Assembly: GCF_000423745.1 (NCBI RefSeq)
Contig: NZ_AUIO01000004.1
Span: 1-64,000, forward strand
DNA length: 64,000 nucleotides
Source: Streptococcus plurextorum DSM 22810
GTDB taxonomy: Bacteria; Bacillota; Bacilli; Lactobacillales; Streptococcaceae
Reading direction: 5' to 3'
Below the pieces are notes generated by a model. It saw nothing but the letters and a program-made list of their open reading frames with translations. It was not told the origin of the DNA and made no database searches. This document shows positions 1 to 10,653 of this stretch, piece after piece; within the stretch, counting starts at the first letter, position 1, and the number at the start of each line of letters is the position of its first letter. The position numbers and the translations under genes are program-made.

Positions 1-603
1 GCTAGAAGTAATAAGGCTTTTCAATATCGGGAATATTCCCATTCTGAGAAACACATTCAGAATAAGGAAGCCAAGCAAGAGATAGCAGAAAGGGCTGCCC
101 AACTGATAGAAGATGGAGACACGGTATTTTTAGGTCCAGGAACAACAGTGGCCTTTCTGGCTGAGGCCATTAAAAATCCTCGCCTAACAGTTATCACAAA
201 CTGTATGCCTGTTTTTACCATCCTATCTCAAAAAAAGACCGAGGAGTTTCAAGTCTTTCTTCTGGGGGGAGAATATCGCCAAGTGACAGAATCTTTTGTA
301 GGAGAAATTACCAATACAAGTTTAGAAAAAATGCGATTCAGCAAGATTTTCTTTTCAGGTAACGGACTTAAGGGAACTGATGTCATGACCTCTACCCTAG
401 CTGAAGCCTATACGCAAAATATTGCCATTAAACATTCTTTAGAAAAATATCTACTGCTAGATGCCTCGAAAATTGGAAAAGATGATTTTACTTCCTTTTG
501 TGATTTGAATGATGTAACTGCTCTAGTGACCGATATGAATGCAAAGGATGAAAATTACCAATTATTAAGTAAGCACATCGAAATTATCACTACAAAATCA
601 TAA
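1..603 (+). CDS. lacR: Lactose phosphotransferase system repressor LacR, 5' end outside window
   Basis: DeoR-family repressor of the lac operon, which in relatives responds to tagatose-6-phosphate. The reading frame is open from base 1, so the N-terminal helix-turn-helix lies outside the window and only the C-terminal sugar-phosphate-sensing (DeoRC) domain is seen. The effector-domain motif GPGTTVAFLAEAI is encoded at about bases 133-171, upstream of the first internal ATG (148), so that ATG is not a start. The gene is co-directional with lacA and separated from it by a terminator and the lac promoter, the usual streptococcal arrangement. Subfamily assignment rests mainly on this position. 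No frame damage is seen. Confidence 0.9.
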   Translation, partial: ARSNKAFQYREYSHSEKHIQNKEAKQEIAERAAQLIEDGDTVFLGPGTTVAFLAEAIKNPRLTVITNCMPVFTILSQKKTEEFQVFLLGGEYRQVTESFVGEITNTSLEKMRFSKIFFSGNGLKGTDVMTSTLAEAYTQNIAIKHSLEKYLLLDASKIGKDDFTSFCDLNDVTALVTDMNAKDENYQLLSKHIEIITTKS

Positions 604-611
604 AGTTATCA

Positions 612-640
612 AAACCAACAGCGGAATGTTGGTTTTTTGT
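612..640 (+). terminator. Rho-independent terminator of lacR
   Basis: A 9-bp stem (AAACCAACA at 612-620 with TGTTGGTTT at 628-636) and a T-rich tail, starting 8 nt after the lacR stop codon. Confidence 0.85.
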
Positions 641-653
641 TTGCATACGAAAA

Positions 654-698
654 AAACAAACAAAAATAAAACAAAATATGTTGACTTTGTGTTTGTTT
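654..698 (+). promoter_or_regulatory. Candidate LacR operator (inverted repeat across the -35)
   Basis: AAACAAACA at 654-662 is the exact inverted repeat of TGTTTGTTT at 690-698. The right arm lies between the -35 and -10 boxes of the lac promoter, so a bound repressor would block polymerase. TGTTTGTTT-type sites are known for streptococcal and lactococcal LacR; assignment to LacR here is inferred. Confidence 0.6.
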
Positions 699-709
699 GG
701 TTGTATAAT
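681..709 (+). promoter_or_regulatory. lac operon promoter
   Basis: -35 TTGACT (681-686) and a perfect -10 TATAAT (704-709) with a 17-bp spacer. It would start transcription about 90 nt upstream of lacA. Confidence 0.85.
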
Positions 710-718
710 TTAAACATA

Positions 719-740
719 AAAAAGCAAAAACGCTTTTCTA
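719..740 (+). promoter_or_regulatory. Candidate catabolite-responsive element (cre)
   Basis: A cre-like A-rich/ACGCTTTTC half-palindrome just downstream of the expected lac transcription start. The match to the CcpA consensus is imperfect, so this is tentative; CcpA roadblocking of lac would be expected biologically. Confidence 0.4.
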
Positions 741-808
741 AGTTTTGCAAAACAAAGATTTTCTGCCAAATATGGCTACAACTTTCTATTTTTGTTAGGA
801 GATAGGTT

Positions 809-1231
809 ATGACAATCATTATCGGTGCTGATCCAGCGGGCTCAAAACTAAAAGACGTTATTAAAGATTATTTGCTAGAAAAATCATATGACTTTAAAGA
901 TGTCAGTGATGGAAGTGATTTTGTTGATACAACTTTGGCAGTAGTTGCAGAAGTTAATCAAGAGGAAGGAAATCTTGGCATTGTGATTGATGCTTATGGT
1001 GTTGGTCCATTTATGACCGCAACTAAAGTCAAAGGCATGATCGCTGCAGAAGTTTCAGACGAACGTTCTGCCTATATGACAAGAGGACACAACAATTCGC
1101 GTATTATTACAATCGGTAGTGAGATTGTAGGAGAGGGAATTGCTAAAAATATCGTTAAAGGATTTGTTGAAGGTGAGTATGATGGTGGCCGTCACCAAAT
1201 TCGTGTCGATATGCTAAATAAAATGTGCTAA
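809..1231 (+). CDS. lacA: Galactose-6-phosphate isomerase subunit LacA
   Basis: With LacB it converts D-galactose-6-phosphate to D-tagatose-6-phosphate, the first cytoplasmic step of the tagatose-6-phosphate pathway. At 140 residues it has the usual LacA length and belongs to the RpiB/LacA/LacB fold. It is the shorter subunit and lacks the CGTGVG-type loop seen in LacB; it carries [18 protein letters not shown] instead, as LacA proteins do. The start at 809 is preceded by AGGAGA at 797-802. It is the first gene of the operon, 26 nt upstream of lacB. Confidence 0.95.
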   Translation: MTIIIGADPAGSKLKDVIKDYLLEKSYDFKDVSDGSDFVDTTLAVVAEVNQEEGNLGIVIDAYGVGPFMTATKVKGMIAAEVSDERSAYMTRGHNNSRIITIGSEIVGEGIAKNIVKGFVEGEYDGGRHQIRVDMLNKMC

Positions 1232-1254
1232 TTGTTGTAAACAAAGGAGAATAA

Positions 1255-1773
<519 letters not shown>

Positions 1774-1782
1774 GAGGCTCAC

Positions 1783-2715
1783 ATGATTTTGACAATCACT
1801 TTAAATCCGTCGGTTGATATTGCCTATCAATTGGATACCTTTCATTTGGATACGGTCAATCGAGTAGAAAAAGTTCAAAAAACAGCTGGTGGTAAGGGGC
1901 TCAATGTTACACGAGTTTTGAAACAAATCGGTGAAGATGTTGTAGCAACAGGCTTTATTGGCGGTGAGATTGGAAGCTATGTCAAGAAACAACTCACTCG
2001 AAATGATATTAAAAATTCCTTTGTGGAAATTGGAAATGAAACACGTAATTGCATTGCGGTCCTTCATGATGGCAAACAGACGGAGATTTTAGAACAAGGA
2101 CCAACTATTCAAGAACATGAAGCCTTGAATTTTATTGAACACCTTGAAATCATTCTGAACAATGTAGATGTTGTTGTTATTTCAGGAAGTTTGCCTAAGG
2201 GACTTGCTAGCAATTATTATGTTGAGATTGTAGAACTTTGTAAAAAACGCGGTGTAGCTGTTGTTTTGGATTGTTCTGGTGAAGCGCTGAAAAACGTTTT
2301 AGAAAGCCAGCAGAAGCCGACAATTATTAAGCCGAATACAGAAGAGTTATCACAACTGATTGGTAAAGAAGTTACTGATGATATTCAAGAGTTGAAATCA
2401 GTTTTGTCCGGTCAACTTTTCCAAGGAATTGATTGGATAGTTGTCTCATTAGGGGCACAGGGGGCTTTTGCCAAGCACAATGACAAGTTCTATCGTGTCA
2501 GAATTCCAAAAATCAAAGTCGTCAATCCAGTAGGATCAGGAGATTCAACTGTTGCAGGTATTGCAGCAGGTTTGGTACATGCTTTACCTGAAGCAGAATT
2601 ATTAAAAAATGCTAATGTTTTAGGCATGTTAAATGCCCAGGAAGAACAGACAGGTTACGTCAATTTAGAAAATGCAGAATCGTTGTATTCTCAAATCGAA
2701 GTCGAAGAGGTATAA
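1783..2715 (+). CDS. lacC: Tagatose-6-phosphate kinase LacC
   Basis: PfkB-family kinase of 310 residues that phosphorylates D-tagatose-6-phosphate to tagatose-1,6-bisphosphate with ATP. Both family signatures are present: the N-terminal [15 protein letters not shown] (about residues 37-51) and the C-terminal [12 protein letters not shown] with the catalytic base Asp254. The second motif reads GSGDS rather than the commonest GAGDS, which is tolerated in this family. AGGAGG precedes the ATG. The stop overlaps the ribosome-binding region of lacD, whose start lies 1 nt downstream. Confidence 0.95.
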   Translation: MILTITLNPSVDIAYQLDTFHLDTVNRVEKVQKTAGGKGLNVTRVLKQIGEDVVATGFIGGEIGSYVKKQLTRNDIKNSFVEIGNETRNCIAVLHDGKQTEILEQGPTIQEHEALNFIEHLEIILNNVDVVVISGSLPKGLASNYYVEIVELCKKRGVAVVLDCSGEALKNVLESQQKPTIIKPNTEELSQLIGKEVTDDIQELKSVLSGQLFQGIDWIVVSLGAQGAFAKHNDKFYRVRIPKIKVVNPVGSGDSTVAGIAAGLVHALPEAELLKNANVLGMLNAQEEQTGYVNLENAESLYSQIEVEEV

Positions 2716-2716
2716 T

Positions 2717-3694
2717 ATGGTAGTAACAGCAGACAAAAGAAAATACATGGAAAAAGTAAGCGATGAAGCAGGTATTATTTCAGCTTTAGCTTTTGACCAA
2801 CGTGGAGCCCTGAAAAAAATGATGGCAAAACATCAGACAGAAGAACCTACTGTGGAGCAGATGGTAGAACTAAAGAAACTAGTTTCAGAGGAATTAACAC
2901 AGTTTTCTTCCTCAATTCTGTTAGATCCTGAATTTGGTTTGCCAGCATCACGTGCCCGTGACGAACAGTGCAGTTTGCTTTTGGCTTATGAAAAAACTGG
3001 CTATGATACCAGCTCTACTAGTCGCTTACCAGATTGTCTAGTGGAGTGGTCTGTAAAACGACTAAAAGAAGAAGGGGCAGATGCTATCAAGTTCTTACTC
3101 TATTATGATGTCGATGGAGACCAATATGTCAACCTTCAAAAACATGCCTATATTGAACGCTTGGGTTCAGAATGTCAGGCTGAAGGTTTACCATTCTTCT
3201 TGGAAATTTTGAGCTATGATGAAACGATTGAAGACAATGCCAGTGTGGAATTTGCAAAAGTCAAACCTCGAAAAGTAAATGAAGCCATGAAAGTCTTTTC
3301 GGATGAACGCTTTGGAGTGGATGTTCTCAAGGTAGAAGTACCTGTGAATATGAATTTTGTAGAAGGCTTTGGAACAGGGGAAGTCGTTTATACAAAAGAA
3401 GAAGCAGCCGAATATTTCCGTCAACAAGAAGCATCAACTGACTTACCTTATATTTATCTAAGTGCAGGTGTTTCTGCAAAACTCTTCCAAGATACTCTAG
3501 TGTTTGCACATGAAGCAGGTGCTAAATTTAACGGTGTTCTCTGTGGTCGTGCAACATGGGCAGGTGTTGTGCCAGTTTACATCGAACAAGGTGAAGAAGC
3601 AGCACGTGAATGGTTACGAACTGTTGGTCGTGAAAATATTGAAGGACTGGATGCGATTTTGTCTCAAACTGCTACTTCTTGGCTAGAAAAATAA
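2717..3694 (+). CDS. lacD: Tagatose 1,6-bisphosphate aldolase LacD
   Basis: Class I aldolase that splits tagatose-1,6-bisphosphate into dihydroxyacetone phosphate and glyceraldehyde-3-phosphate. The Schiff-base lysine is Lys205 in the segment [10 protein letters not shown] place the start at the ATG at 2717 ([12 protein letters not shown]), giving the usual 325 residues; the longer reading frame from 2672 would run inside lacC. The ATG lies 1 nt after the lacC stop codon, and GAAGAGG at the end of lacC serves as ribosome binding site. In S. pyogenes one LacD paralogue moonlights as a regulator; nothing here tests that. Confidence 0.95.
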   Translation: MVVTADKRKYMEKVSDEAGIISALAFDQRGALKKMMAKHQTEEPTVEQMVELKKLVSEELTQFSSSILLDPEFGLPASRARDEQCSLLLAYEKTGYDTSSTSRLPDCLVEWSVKRLKEEGADAIKFLLYYDVDGDQYVNLQKHAYIERLGSECQAEGLPFFLEILSYDETIEDNASVEFAKVKPRKVNEAMKVFSDERFGVDVLKVEVPVNMNFVEGFGTGEVVYTKEEAAEYFRQQEASTDLPYIYLSAGVSAKLFQDTLVFAHEAGAKFNGVLCGRATWAGVVPVYIEQGEEAAREWLRTVGRENIEGLDAILSQTATSWLEK

Positions 3695-3727
3695 TATAAA
3701 AAATAACCATTTTCTTAAAAGAAAGGG

Positions 3728-3755
3728 TTTACATTTTTTGAGAATATGCTATAAT
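3728..3755 (+). promoter_or_regulatory. Internal promoter upstream of lacT
   Basis: -35 TTTACA (3728-3733) and perfect -10 TATAAT (3750-3755), 16-bp spacer, in the gap between lacD and lacT. It would make a transcript whose first element is the antiterminator site, so lacTFEG could be expressed apart from lacABCD. Confidence 0.75.
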
Positions 3756-3778
3756 AATCTCATCAGTAAGAATAGAGT

Positions 3779-3808
3779 GGATTGTAACTAATTCGATTAG
3801 GCAAGACT
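3779..3808 (+). promoter_or_regulatory. Ribonucleic antiterminator (RAT) site for LacT
   Basis: The 30 nt starting GGATTGTAAC and ending TTAGGCAAGACT fit the RAT consensus bound by BglG/LicT/LacT proteins, including the 5' GGATTG and 3' GGCAA blocks. The last 6 nt are also the first bases of the following terminator stem, so the two structures exclude each other. Confidence 0.9.
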
Positions 3809-3859
3809 ACAAATGGATTTGAGAGTAGGATATTCTCGGTTTGTTTGTAGTCTTTTTTT
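3803..3859 (+). terminator. LacT-controlled terminator
   Basis: An 11-bp perfect stem (AAGACTACAAA at 3803-3813 with TTTGTAGTCTT at 3844-3854) followed by a T run (3853-3859). It overlaps the RAT site, so LacT bound to RAT RNA would prevent termination before lacT. Confidence 0.9.
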
Positions 3860-3882
3860 GCTTAAAAATATAGGAGGAATAT

Positions 3883-4716
3883 ATGTTTAGGATTATACAG
3901 TCACTAAATAATAACGCTGCTCTGGTAAAAAATGAACATGGGGAACAGGCAGTCGTGATGGGCTTAGGTATAACCTTTCAAAAGAAAAAGGGAGATTTAA
4001 TTGTTAAGGATAAGATAGAAAATATTTTTTCACTGAAAAATGATGAAGCCAAAGAAAATTTTCTAACCTTATTAAAAGATATTCCCTTAGATTTTATTTC
4101 GGCAACCTACACGGTTATTAATCATCTGGTAGAAACTTATCATTACCCTGTACAAGAATATCTATATGTGACACTGACAGATCATATCTATTGTGCATAT
4201 CAGGCGGTTTTAAAGAATACTTATCAAGAAAGTAAGTTACCCAATATTTCAGCCGAATATCCATTAGAATATAAAATGGCGCGTGAAGCCTTAGCTATGT
4301 TTCGTGAAAAGTTGCTAAAAGATTTTCCGAATGATGAGATTGGTAGGATTGCACTTCACTTAATCAATGCAAAAGGTGAAACAATTCATCCCACTAGTGA
4401 AGAACATGACATCAGTAAGAAAATTATTGCTGAGGTTGAACAAATTTTGATAGAGAATGGGATTAAACGCACAAAAGAAAATAGCAATTTTTATGATCGC
4501 TTTATGATTCATTTGTCCTATTTTCTGAATTACTTAGATAGATCCCATCAGTCAAATGAATCGATTGCTAGTTTGGAACAGTACATCAAGCTCCAGAATC
4601 CAAGAGCCCATCAGGTTGGAAGTCAGATTTTTGAGATGATTACATCATTGGTTGATGAGCCAGTAAATGATAGTGAAAGGTTCTATATTGTACTACATAT
4701 TCAACGGTTATTGTAA
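3883..4716 (+). CDS. lacT: Transcription antiterminator LacT (BglG family)
   Basis: A 277-residue BglG/SacY-family RNA-binding antiterminator. The N-terminal CAT domain (about 1-55, MFRIIQSLNNNAALV) binds the RAT hairpin. Two PTS regulation domains follow: PRD1 (about 65-170) with conserved His101 and His159, and PRD2 (about 171-277) with His210 and His272. All four phosphorylatable histidines are kept, so control by HPr and by the lactose EII looks intact. The preceding RAT and terminator make the gene self-controlled, and it lies directly upstream of the PTS genes that would phosphorylate it. AGGAGG precedes the ATG. Confidence 0.93.
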   Translation: MFRIIQSLNNNAALVKNEHGEQAVVMGLGITFQKKKGDLIVKDKIENIFSLKNDEAKENFLTLLKDIPLDFISATYTVINHLVETYHYPVQEYLYVTLTDHIYCAYQAVLKNTYQESKLPNISAEYPLEYKMAREALAMFREKLLKDFPNDEIGRIALHLINAKGETIHPTSEEHDISKKIIAEVEQILIENGIKRTKENSNFYDRFMIHLSYFLNYLDRSHQSNESIASLEQYIKLQNPRAHQVGSQIFEMITSLVDEPVNDSERFYIVLHIQRLL

Positions 4717-4747
4717 ATCAATTCAATTTTAAAAGGAGGTTCATATT

Positions 4748-5065
4748 ATGAACAGAGAAGAAATTACGTTATTAGGTTTTGAGATTGTTGCATTTGCTGG
4801 TGATGCACGTTCTCGGTTGATGGAGGCACTGGCTGCTGCTCAAAAAGGTGATTACGCAAAAGCAGAAGAACTAGTTGAAGCTGCCAATGCTTGTATTGTT
4901 GAAGCCCACCATGCTCAGACAAGTTTGTTGCAGAAAGAAGCGGCTGGTGAGGATTTAGCCTTTAGTGTGACGCTCATGCATGGTCAAGACCATCTCATGA
5001 CGACATTGTTATTGAAAGATATGATGAGTCATATGATTGAACTTTACAAACGAGGTGATAAGTAA
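4748..5065 (+). CDS. lacF: Lactose-specific PTS enzyme IIA LacF
   Basis: The 105-residue cytoplasmic EIIA of the lactose/cellobiose PTS family, which carries phosphate from HPr to LacE. The phosphorylation site is His78 in MHGQDHLMT, and Asp81 is the conserved metal ligand of the trimer. The fold is all-helical and the length is standard. AAAGGAGG precedes the ATG. The stop codon TAA (5063-5065) shares its last base with the lacE ATG, so the pair is translationally coupled. Confidence 0.95.
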   Translation: MNREEITLLGFEIVAFAGDARSRLMEALAAAQKGDYAKAEELVEAANACIVEAHHAQTSLLQKEAAGEDLAFSVTLMHGQDHLMTTLLLKDMMSHMIELYKRGDK

Positions 5066-6744
5066 TGAATAAATTGATTGAATTTATTGAGAAAGGGAAG
5101 CCTTTCTTTGAAAAGATTTCGAGAAACCCTTATTTAAGGGCTATCCGTGATGGTTTTATCGCAGCTATGCCAGTTATCTTATTCTCAAGTATCTTCCTAT
5201 TGGTAGCTTTCGTGCCTAATATTTTTGGATTTACTTGGTCTGATGAAGCAGTTGCGGCTATCATGAAACCTTACGGTTACACAATGGGGATTGTAGCTGT
5301 CCTAGTTGCAGGAACGACCGCAAAATCTTTGACAGATGCTTTTAACCGTCAATTGCCAAAAACCAATCAGATTAACTTCATTTCAACCATGATTGCCTCA
5401 ATTTCAGGTTTCTTATTACTAGCCTCTGATGGTATTGAAGGTGGATTTGCCAATGGTTACATGGGAACTAAGGGACTTTTGACAGCCTTTCTAGCTGCCT
5501 TCATTACGGTGAATATCTATAAGACCTGTGTGAAAAACAATGTCACCATTCGTATGCCAGACGAAGTTCCACCGAACGTATCACAGGCGTTTAAAGATGT
5601 GATTCCATATGCATTGTCTATCTTTGTCTTGTATGGAATTGATCTTGTGACACGTCAATTCCTTGGAACAAACGTTGCTGAGGCGATTCTGAAATTATTT
5701 GAGCCTCTATTTACAGCCGCAGATGGTTATGTTGGTATTACAATTATCTTTGGTGCCTATGCTTTGTTCTGGTTTGTAGGGATTCATGGTCCATCTATTG
5801 TGGAACCAGCAATTGCAGCCATTACTTATGCCAATATTGAAACCAACTTCCAGCTTCTACAAGTGGGTCAACATGCGGATAAAATCCTGACTTCAGGTAC
5901 TCAAATGTTTATCGTGACAATGGGTGGTACAGGTGCTACCTTGGTTGTGCCATTCATGTTTATGTGGTTGACTAAGTCTAAACGAAATAAAGCAATTGGA
6001 CGTGCTTCAGTTGTTCCAACTTTCTTTGGTGTAAACGAACCGATCTTGTTCGGTGCACCACTTGTACTCAACCCAGTATTCTTTGTTCCATTCATCTTAG
6101 CTCCAATTGCTAACGTATGGATTTTCAAATTCTTTGTTGATACGCTAAAAATGAACAGTTTCAGCGTTAACTTGCCATGGACAACTCCAGGACCATTGGG
6201 GATTGTAATGGGGACAAACTTTGCTCCACTTGCCTTTGCACTAGCTATCTTGTTGGTATTTGTCGATGTACTTATCTATTATCCATTCTTGAAAGTTTAC
6301 GATGAGCAAATTCTCGCTGAAGAACAATCAGGGAAAGTTGAAAGTAGCTTGAAAGAGAAAGTGGCGGCTAACTTTAATACTGCCAAAGCGGATGCTATTC
6401 TTGAAAAAGTTGCAGTCGATACCGAAATTTCTGAACAAACCAACGTGCTGGTACTTTGTGCAGGGGGTGGTACAAGCGGATTGCTTGCCAACGCTCTAAC
6501 TAAAGCTGCAAAAGAATATGGTGTTCCAGTTACAGCTACAGCAGGAAGTTATGGGGCGCACCGTGAGATTTTGCCAGAGTATCAATTAGTCATCCTTGCA
6601 CCTCAAGTAGCATCAAACTACGATGATATGAAACAAGAAACCGATGCATTGGGTATTAAACTTGCCAAAACTGAAGGGGCTCAATACATTAAACTCACTC
6701 GTGATGGTCAAGGTGCTCTTGACTTTGTCAAACAACAGTTTTAA
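5065..6744 (+). CDS. lacE: Lactose-specific PTS enzyme IICB LacE
   Basis: Membrane permease of 559 residues that imports lactose as lactose-6-phosphate. The N-terminal EIIC domain (about 1-410) has many hydrophobic segments and the GVNEPILFG motif of lactose/cellobiose permeases. The C-terminal EIIB domain (about 455-559) has the phosphocysteine Cys465 in [13 protein letters not shown] short charged linker (around 415-450) joins the domains. Length and domain order match LacE. It is followed by a hairpin and then lacG, a spacing that may tune LacG relative to LacE. Confidence 0.95.
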   Translation: MNKLIEFIEKGKPFFEKISRNPYLRAIRDGFIAAMPVILFSSIFLLVAFVPNIFGFTWSDEAVAAIMKPYGYTMGIVAVLVAGTTAKSLTDAFNRQLPKTNQINFISTMIASISGFLLLASDGIEGGFANGYMGTKGLLTAFLAAFITVNIYKTCVKNNVTIRMPDEVPPNVSQAFKDVIPYALSIFVLYGIDLVTRQFLGTNVAEAILKLFEPLFTAADGYVGITIIFGAYALFWFVGIHGPSIVEPAIAAITYANIETNFQLLQVGQHADKILTSGTQMFIVTMGGTGATLVVPFMFMWLTKSKRNKAIGRASVVPTFFGVNEPILFGAPLVLNPVFFVPFILAPIANVWIFKFFVDTLKMNSFSVNLPWTTPGPLGIVMGTNFAPLAFALAILLVFVDVLIYYPFLKVYDEQILAEEQSGKVESSLKEKVAANFNTAKADAILEKVAVDTEISEQTNVLVLCAGGGTSGLLANALTKAAKEYGVPVTATAGSYGAHREILPEYQLVILAPQVASNYDDMKQETDALGIKLAKTEGAQYIKLTRDGQGALDFVKQQF

Positions 6745-6750
6745 TCAAAG

Positions 6751-8221
<1,471 letters not shown>

Positions 8222-8229
8222 AAATAATA

Positions 8230-8264
8230 CAAGGATGCCTAGCTCAAGTTAGCATCCTTGTTTT
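8230..8264 (+). terminator. Hairpin terminator between lacG and lacX
   Basis: CAAGGATGC (8230-8238) pairs with GCATCCTTG (8252-8260) followed by TTTT. The tail is short, so read-through into lacX is plausible. Confidence 0.65.
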
Positions 8265-8285
8265 CATATAAGGGAGGCAACTTTT

Positions 8286-9179
8286 ATGCTCGAATTAAAA
8301 AATGAGAACTTAACAGTACAATTTTCTGAATTAGGTGGGCAAATTATTTCTATTAAAGACAAGGATGGTATCGAATATCTTTGGCAAGGCGATCCGACCT
8401 ATTGGAGCGGTCAAGCACCAGTTTTATTTCCGATTTGTGGAAGTTTACGAAATGATTGGGCTATCTATGAACCTGCAGAAAGGCCGACATTTACAGGCAC
8501 AATTCCAAGGCATGGACTTGTGAGAAAAATGATGTTCAAAAATGTAAATAGTACTGAAAACTCTTTGGAATTTTCCATTTCATCAAATGAGGAAACTGTC
8601 AAAAATTACCCTTTTGAATTTGAACTGTCCATTAACTACTCACTACTTGGCAATACAATTCGAACTGAATATCGGGTGAAAAACCTTGAGGGACATAGAA
8701 AGCTACCTTACTTTATTGGGGGTCACCCAGGTTTTAATTGTCCCTTGTTGGACGGTGAGAGTTATGAAGACTATTATTTAGAATTTGAAAAAGTAGAATC
8801 TTGTACAGTACCTAGAAGTTTTCCAGAAACTGGCTTACTTGATCTGCGAGACCGCCGGCCATTCTTGGAAAATCAAAAGACCTTGGACTTGTCCTATAAA
8901 CTGTTTGAGCACGATGCCATAACATTGGATCAATTAGTATCACGAAAGGTAACTTTGAAATCCAAAAACCATCAGAAAAAACTTTCGATTGCATTTGATG
9001 ATTTTCCATATTTAGTGATTTGGTCAACTACAAATCAGAGTCCCTTTATCGCTTTAGAGCCATGGAGCGGACTCTCTACATCACTGGAAGAATCTGACAT
9101 ATTCAATGCCAAACGAAATATTAGTTACGTTGCTCCAAAAGAAGTTGATACAAAACATTTTGATATTATTATTGAGTAA
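8286..9179 (+). CDS. lacX: LacX protein, aldose 1-epimerase (mutarotase) family
   Basis: A 297-residue galactose-mutarotase-fold protein of the LacX group found at the 3' end of lac operons. Visible family features are the N-terminal LGGQIISIKD, the IPRHGLVR histidine-containing segment, and GGHPGFNCPL with the second conserved histidine. The exact substrate is unsettled; interconversion of sugar or sugar-phosphate anomers is a family-level inference. AGGGAGG precedes the ATG. It is separated from lacG by a weak terminator and followed by a strong one, so it is the last gene of the operon. Confidence 0.85.
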   Translation: MLELKNENLTVQFSELGGQIISIKDKDGIEYLWQGDPTYWSGQAPVLFPICGSLRNDWAIYEPAERPTFTGTIPRHGLVRKMMFKNVNSTENSLEFSISSNEETVKNYPFEFELSINYSLLGNTIRTEYRVKNLEGHRKLPYFIGGHPGFNCPLLDGESYEDYYLEFEKVESCTVPRSFPETGLLDLRDRRPFLENQKTLDLSYKLFEHDAITLDQLVSRKVTLKSKNHQKKLSIAFDDFPYLVIWSTTNQSPFIALEPWSGLSTSLEESDIFNAKRNISYVAPKEVDTKHFDIIIE

Positions 9180-9223
9180 ATACCATAGTTAAGTAATTTA
9201 AATATTCTACGGAAAACACTCAA

Positions 9224-9258
9224 AAACCCCACTGGCTGAATAAGTCAGTGGGGTTTAT
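9224..9258 (+). terminator. Terminator at the end of the lac operon
   Basis: AAACCCCACTG (9224-9234) pairs with CAGTGGGGTTT (9246-9256); T-rich tail. The remaining gap to 9512 shows no gene or convincing promoter. Confidence 0.85.
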
Positions 9259-9512
9259 TGCTTAATTTAATATTATGAAAAATTAAATTAAGTGTTGAAG
9301 GGGTTCAGCTGTATTTTGAGAAATCTTTATCAATGAATTAATTACAAGATGATAAAGCGATACAAAAATCGTAGTAGATGTATTCCTATGGGGTATGATA
9401 TACTTAGTGAGAGAGGACATTACATATGCTTGTAATCTCGAAAATATTTTTGAGCAGAATGAATTATCAATTTGAGTAAAAGTAAGAAGATTTATTAAAT
9501 AGGTGTTAGCTT

Positions 9513-10132
9513 ATGAATGATTGTGATTTCAAAGATTTTGTAGGAAAGAATTTCGCTGATGAATTACCAGATGATGACTCTAAAATAATGATTCATTTTC
9601 ATACTATGATACTTGAACTTGGATCAATAATTGCTGCACTTGAAATAGTAAAAATTGTAAACGATGAGTGGCATGATAGAGTAGTGCAATCATCTATTAG
9701 ATATGATATAGTACGAAATGTAACATATGAATCTTTATTTTATAGAGTTGTCTTCGGTATAACTAAAATTTTTGATATCAGAGAAAAAAATGGTATTTTT
9801 AAGATTCTATCTAAGTTGAGACATAGTACCAAAGATAGATCTCTTTTATCAATTTTGAGTACCATTCAAGAGGGTATTGATAAAGAACAAAAAATATTGA
9901 TGAAATCAAATTGCTTCGCGACAAACTCTTGGCTCACTTAGATAAAGAGATGGTCTTTTCAACAGAAAGATTAGGCATTGGTATTCTATACTATTATTTT
10001 GAGGCGATAGAAATTAAGTCCATATATACGGCTTGTATCGAGTTATATAATGCTTTATATGGAGATAATCAGCAACAAGTCGAACTTCCTAAAAGAGAAA
10101 TAATTTTGAAAAGATTTTTTCTTGAAGAATAA
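9513..10132 (+). pseudogene. HEPN/AbiU2-like gene broken by a frameshift
   Basis: Two overlapping frames form one protein of about 205 residues. The first (9513-9941) ends in a spurious tail; the second continues in the +1 frame to 10132. Adding one A to the six-A run at 9889-9894 restores a continuous reading KEQKNIDEIKLLRDKLLAHL. That segment has the Rx5H core (RDKLLAH followed by LDKE) typical of HEPN domains of the AbiU2 kind, linked to phage abortive infection and toxin-antitoxin systems. The protein is otherwise helical and charged. No antitoxin partner is visible nearby. The shift could be a real mutation, a slippage switch or a sequencing error. Family assignment is by motif only. Confidence 0.6.
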
Positions 10133-10448
10133 CTCGTATTGATTAGTTTTTTTGTCTTCTTATATCGATAAATTTATAAAATACTTGACCTATCATTTTG
10201 AATTTGATTAATAAATTATCCATCTATAAGATAAAGTAGGTCAAATTAGTTTGACCTACTGATGACTAGTCTATTTTATGGTATTAATTGGTGTCGATTT
10301 TATCCAAATCAGAGGATTTTAGTCCATTTTCATGGAAGTTTCATTTTCGTAAATGTTGATATAACGGGATTTGTAAGGGGTGAGAATTCTTCGTTTTCAA
10401 TAGCGAAATTCTCAAAACGTTAAGAACCAGCTACATTACAGCATTTAC
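10133..10448. other. Gene-free stretch with a perfect hairpin
   Basis: No credible gene. It holds a perfect 11-bp stem with a 4-nt loop at 10235-10260 (AGTAGGTCAAA / TTTGACCTACT) without a T run, and an imperfect inverted repeat around 10381-10413 (GAGAATT ... AATTCTC). Both lie between the broken HEPN gene and the integrase remnant and could belong to either. Confidence 0.5.
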
Positions 10449-10483
10449 AACACTTCATGGTTCACACCATGGAGTGTTTTTTG
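10449..10483. terminator. Hairpin terminator beside the integrase remnant
   Basis: AACACTTCATGG (10449-10460) pairs with CCATGGAGTGTT (10467-10478) with a T run to about 10480. It can act on the plus strand; its loop contains one copy of the TTCACACCA repeat. Confidence 0.7.
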
Positions 10484-10520
10484 ATGATTTTTTAGCAAAA
10501 TTCACACCAAATTCACACCA
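10461..10520. repeat. Three TTCACACCA repeats next to the integrase end
   Basis: TTCACACCA occurs at 10461-10469, 10501-10509 and 10512-10520, all in the same orientation and directly downstream of the stop codon of the minus-strand integrase remnant. This fits arm-type integrase binding sites or an attachment region, but no core duplication could be traced. Confidence 0.45.
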
Positions 10521-10653
10521 TTACTTTTTAAGATTACGGTAGGCGATTTCTCTAACTGCCATTGGAACAACATTTGAAGTGTTGACATAGGTCTTGGTTG
10601 TGAGGGTGTCGCTATGCGTGAGAGCCTCTGAAATGGCTTCTAGCGATGTTCCT
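10521..10653 (-). pseudogene. C-terminal remnant of a phage-type tyrosine integrase
   Basis: Read on the minus strand, the segment encodes about 43 residues ending at a TAA at 10521-10523: SLEAISEALTHSDTLTTKTY followed by VNTSNVVPMAVREIAYRNLKK. ALTHSDTLTTKTY matches the box II region of tyrosine recombinases, where H-x-S/T precedes the catalytic tyrosine, here in KTYVN. Everything upstream is missing and replaced by the IS5-like sequence at about 10650. This marks a former prophage or integrative element at this site. The catalytic Arg-His-Arg part is absent, so it is inactive. Confidence 0.75.

Noticed and set aside
648..664. CGAAAAAAACAAACAAA in the lac promoter looks like the XylR operator word
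   Set aside because: It lacks the CGAACAAACAAAC core and pairs better as one arm of the LacR-type inverted repeat; similarity is due to A/C-rich sequence.
598..819. Minus-strand frame of 73 codons at the lac promoter
   Set aside because: It covers the terminator, operator and promoter and has no ribosome binding site or recognisable features; a chance frame in A/T-rich DNA.
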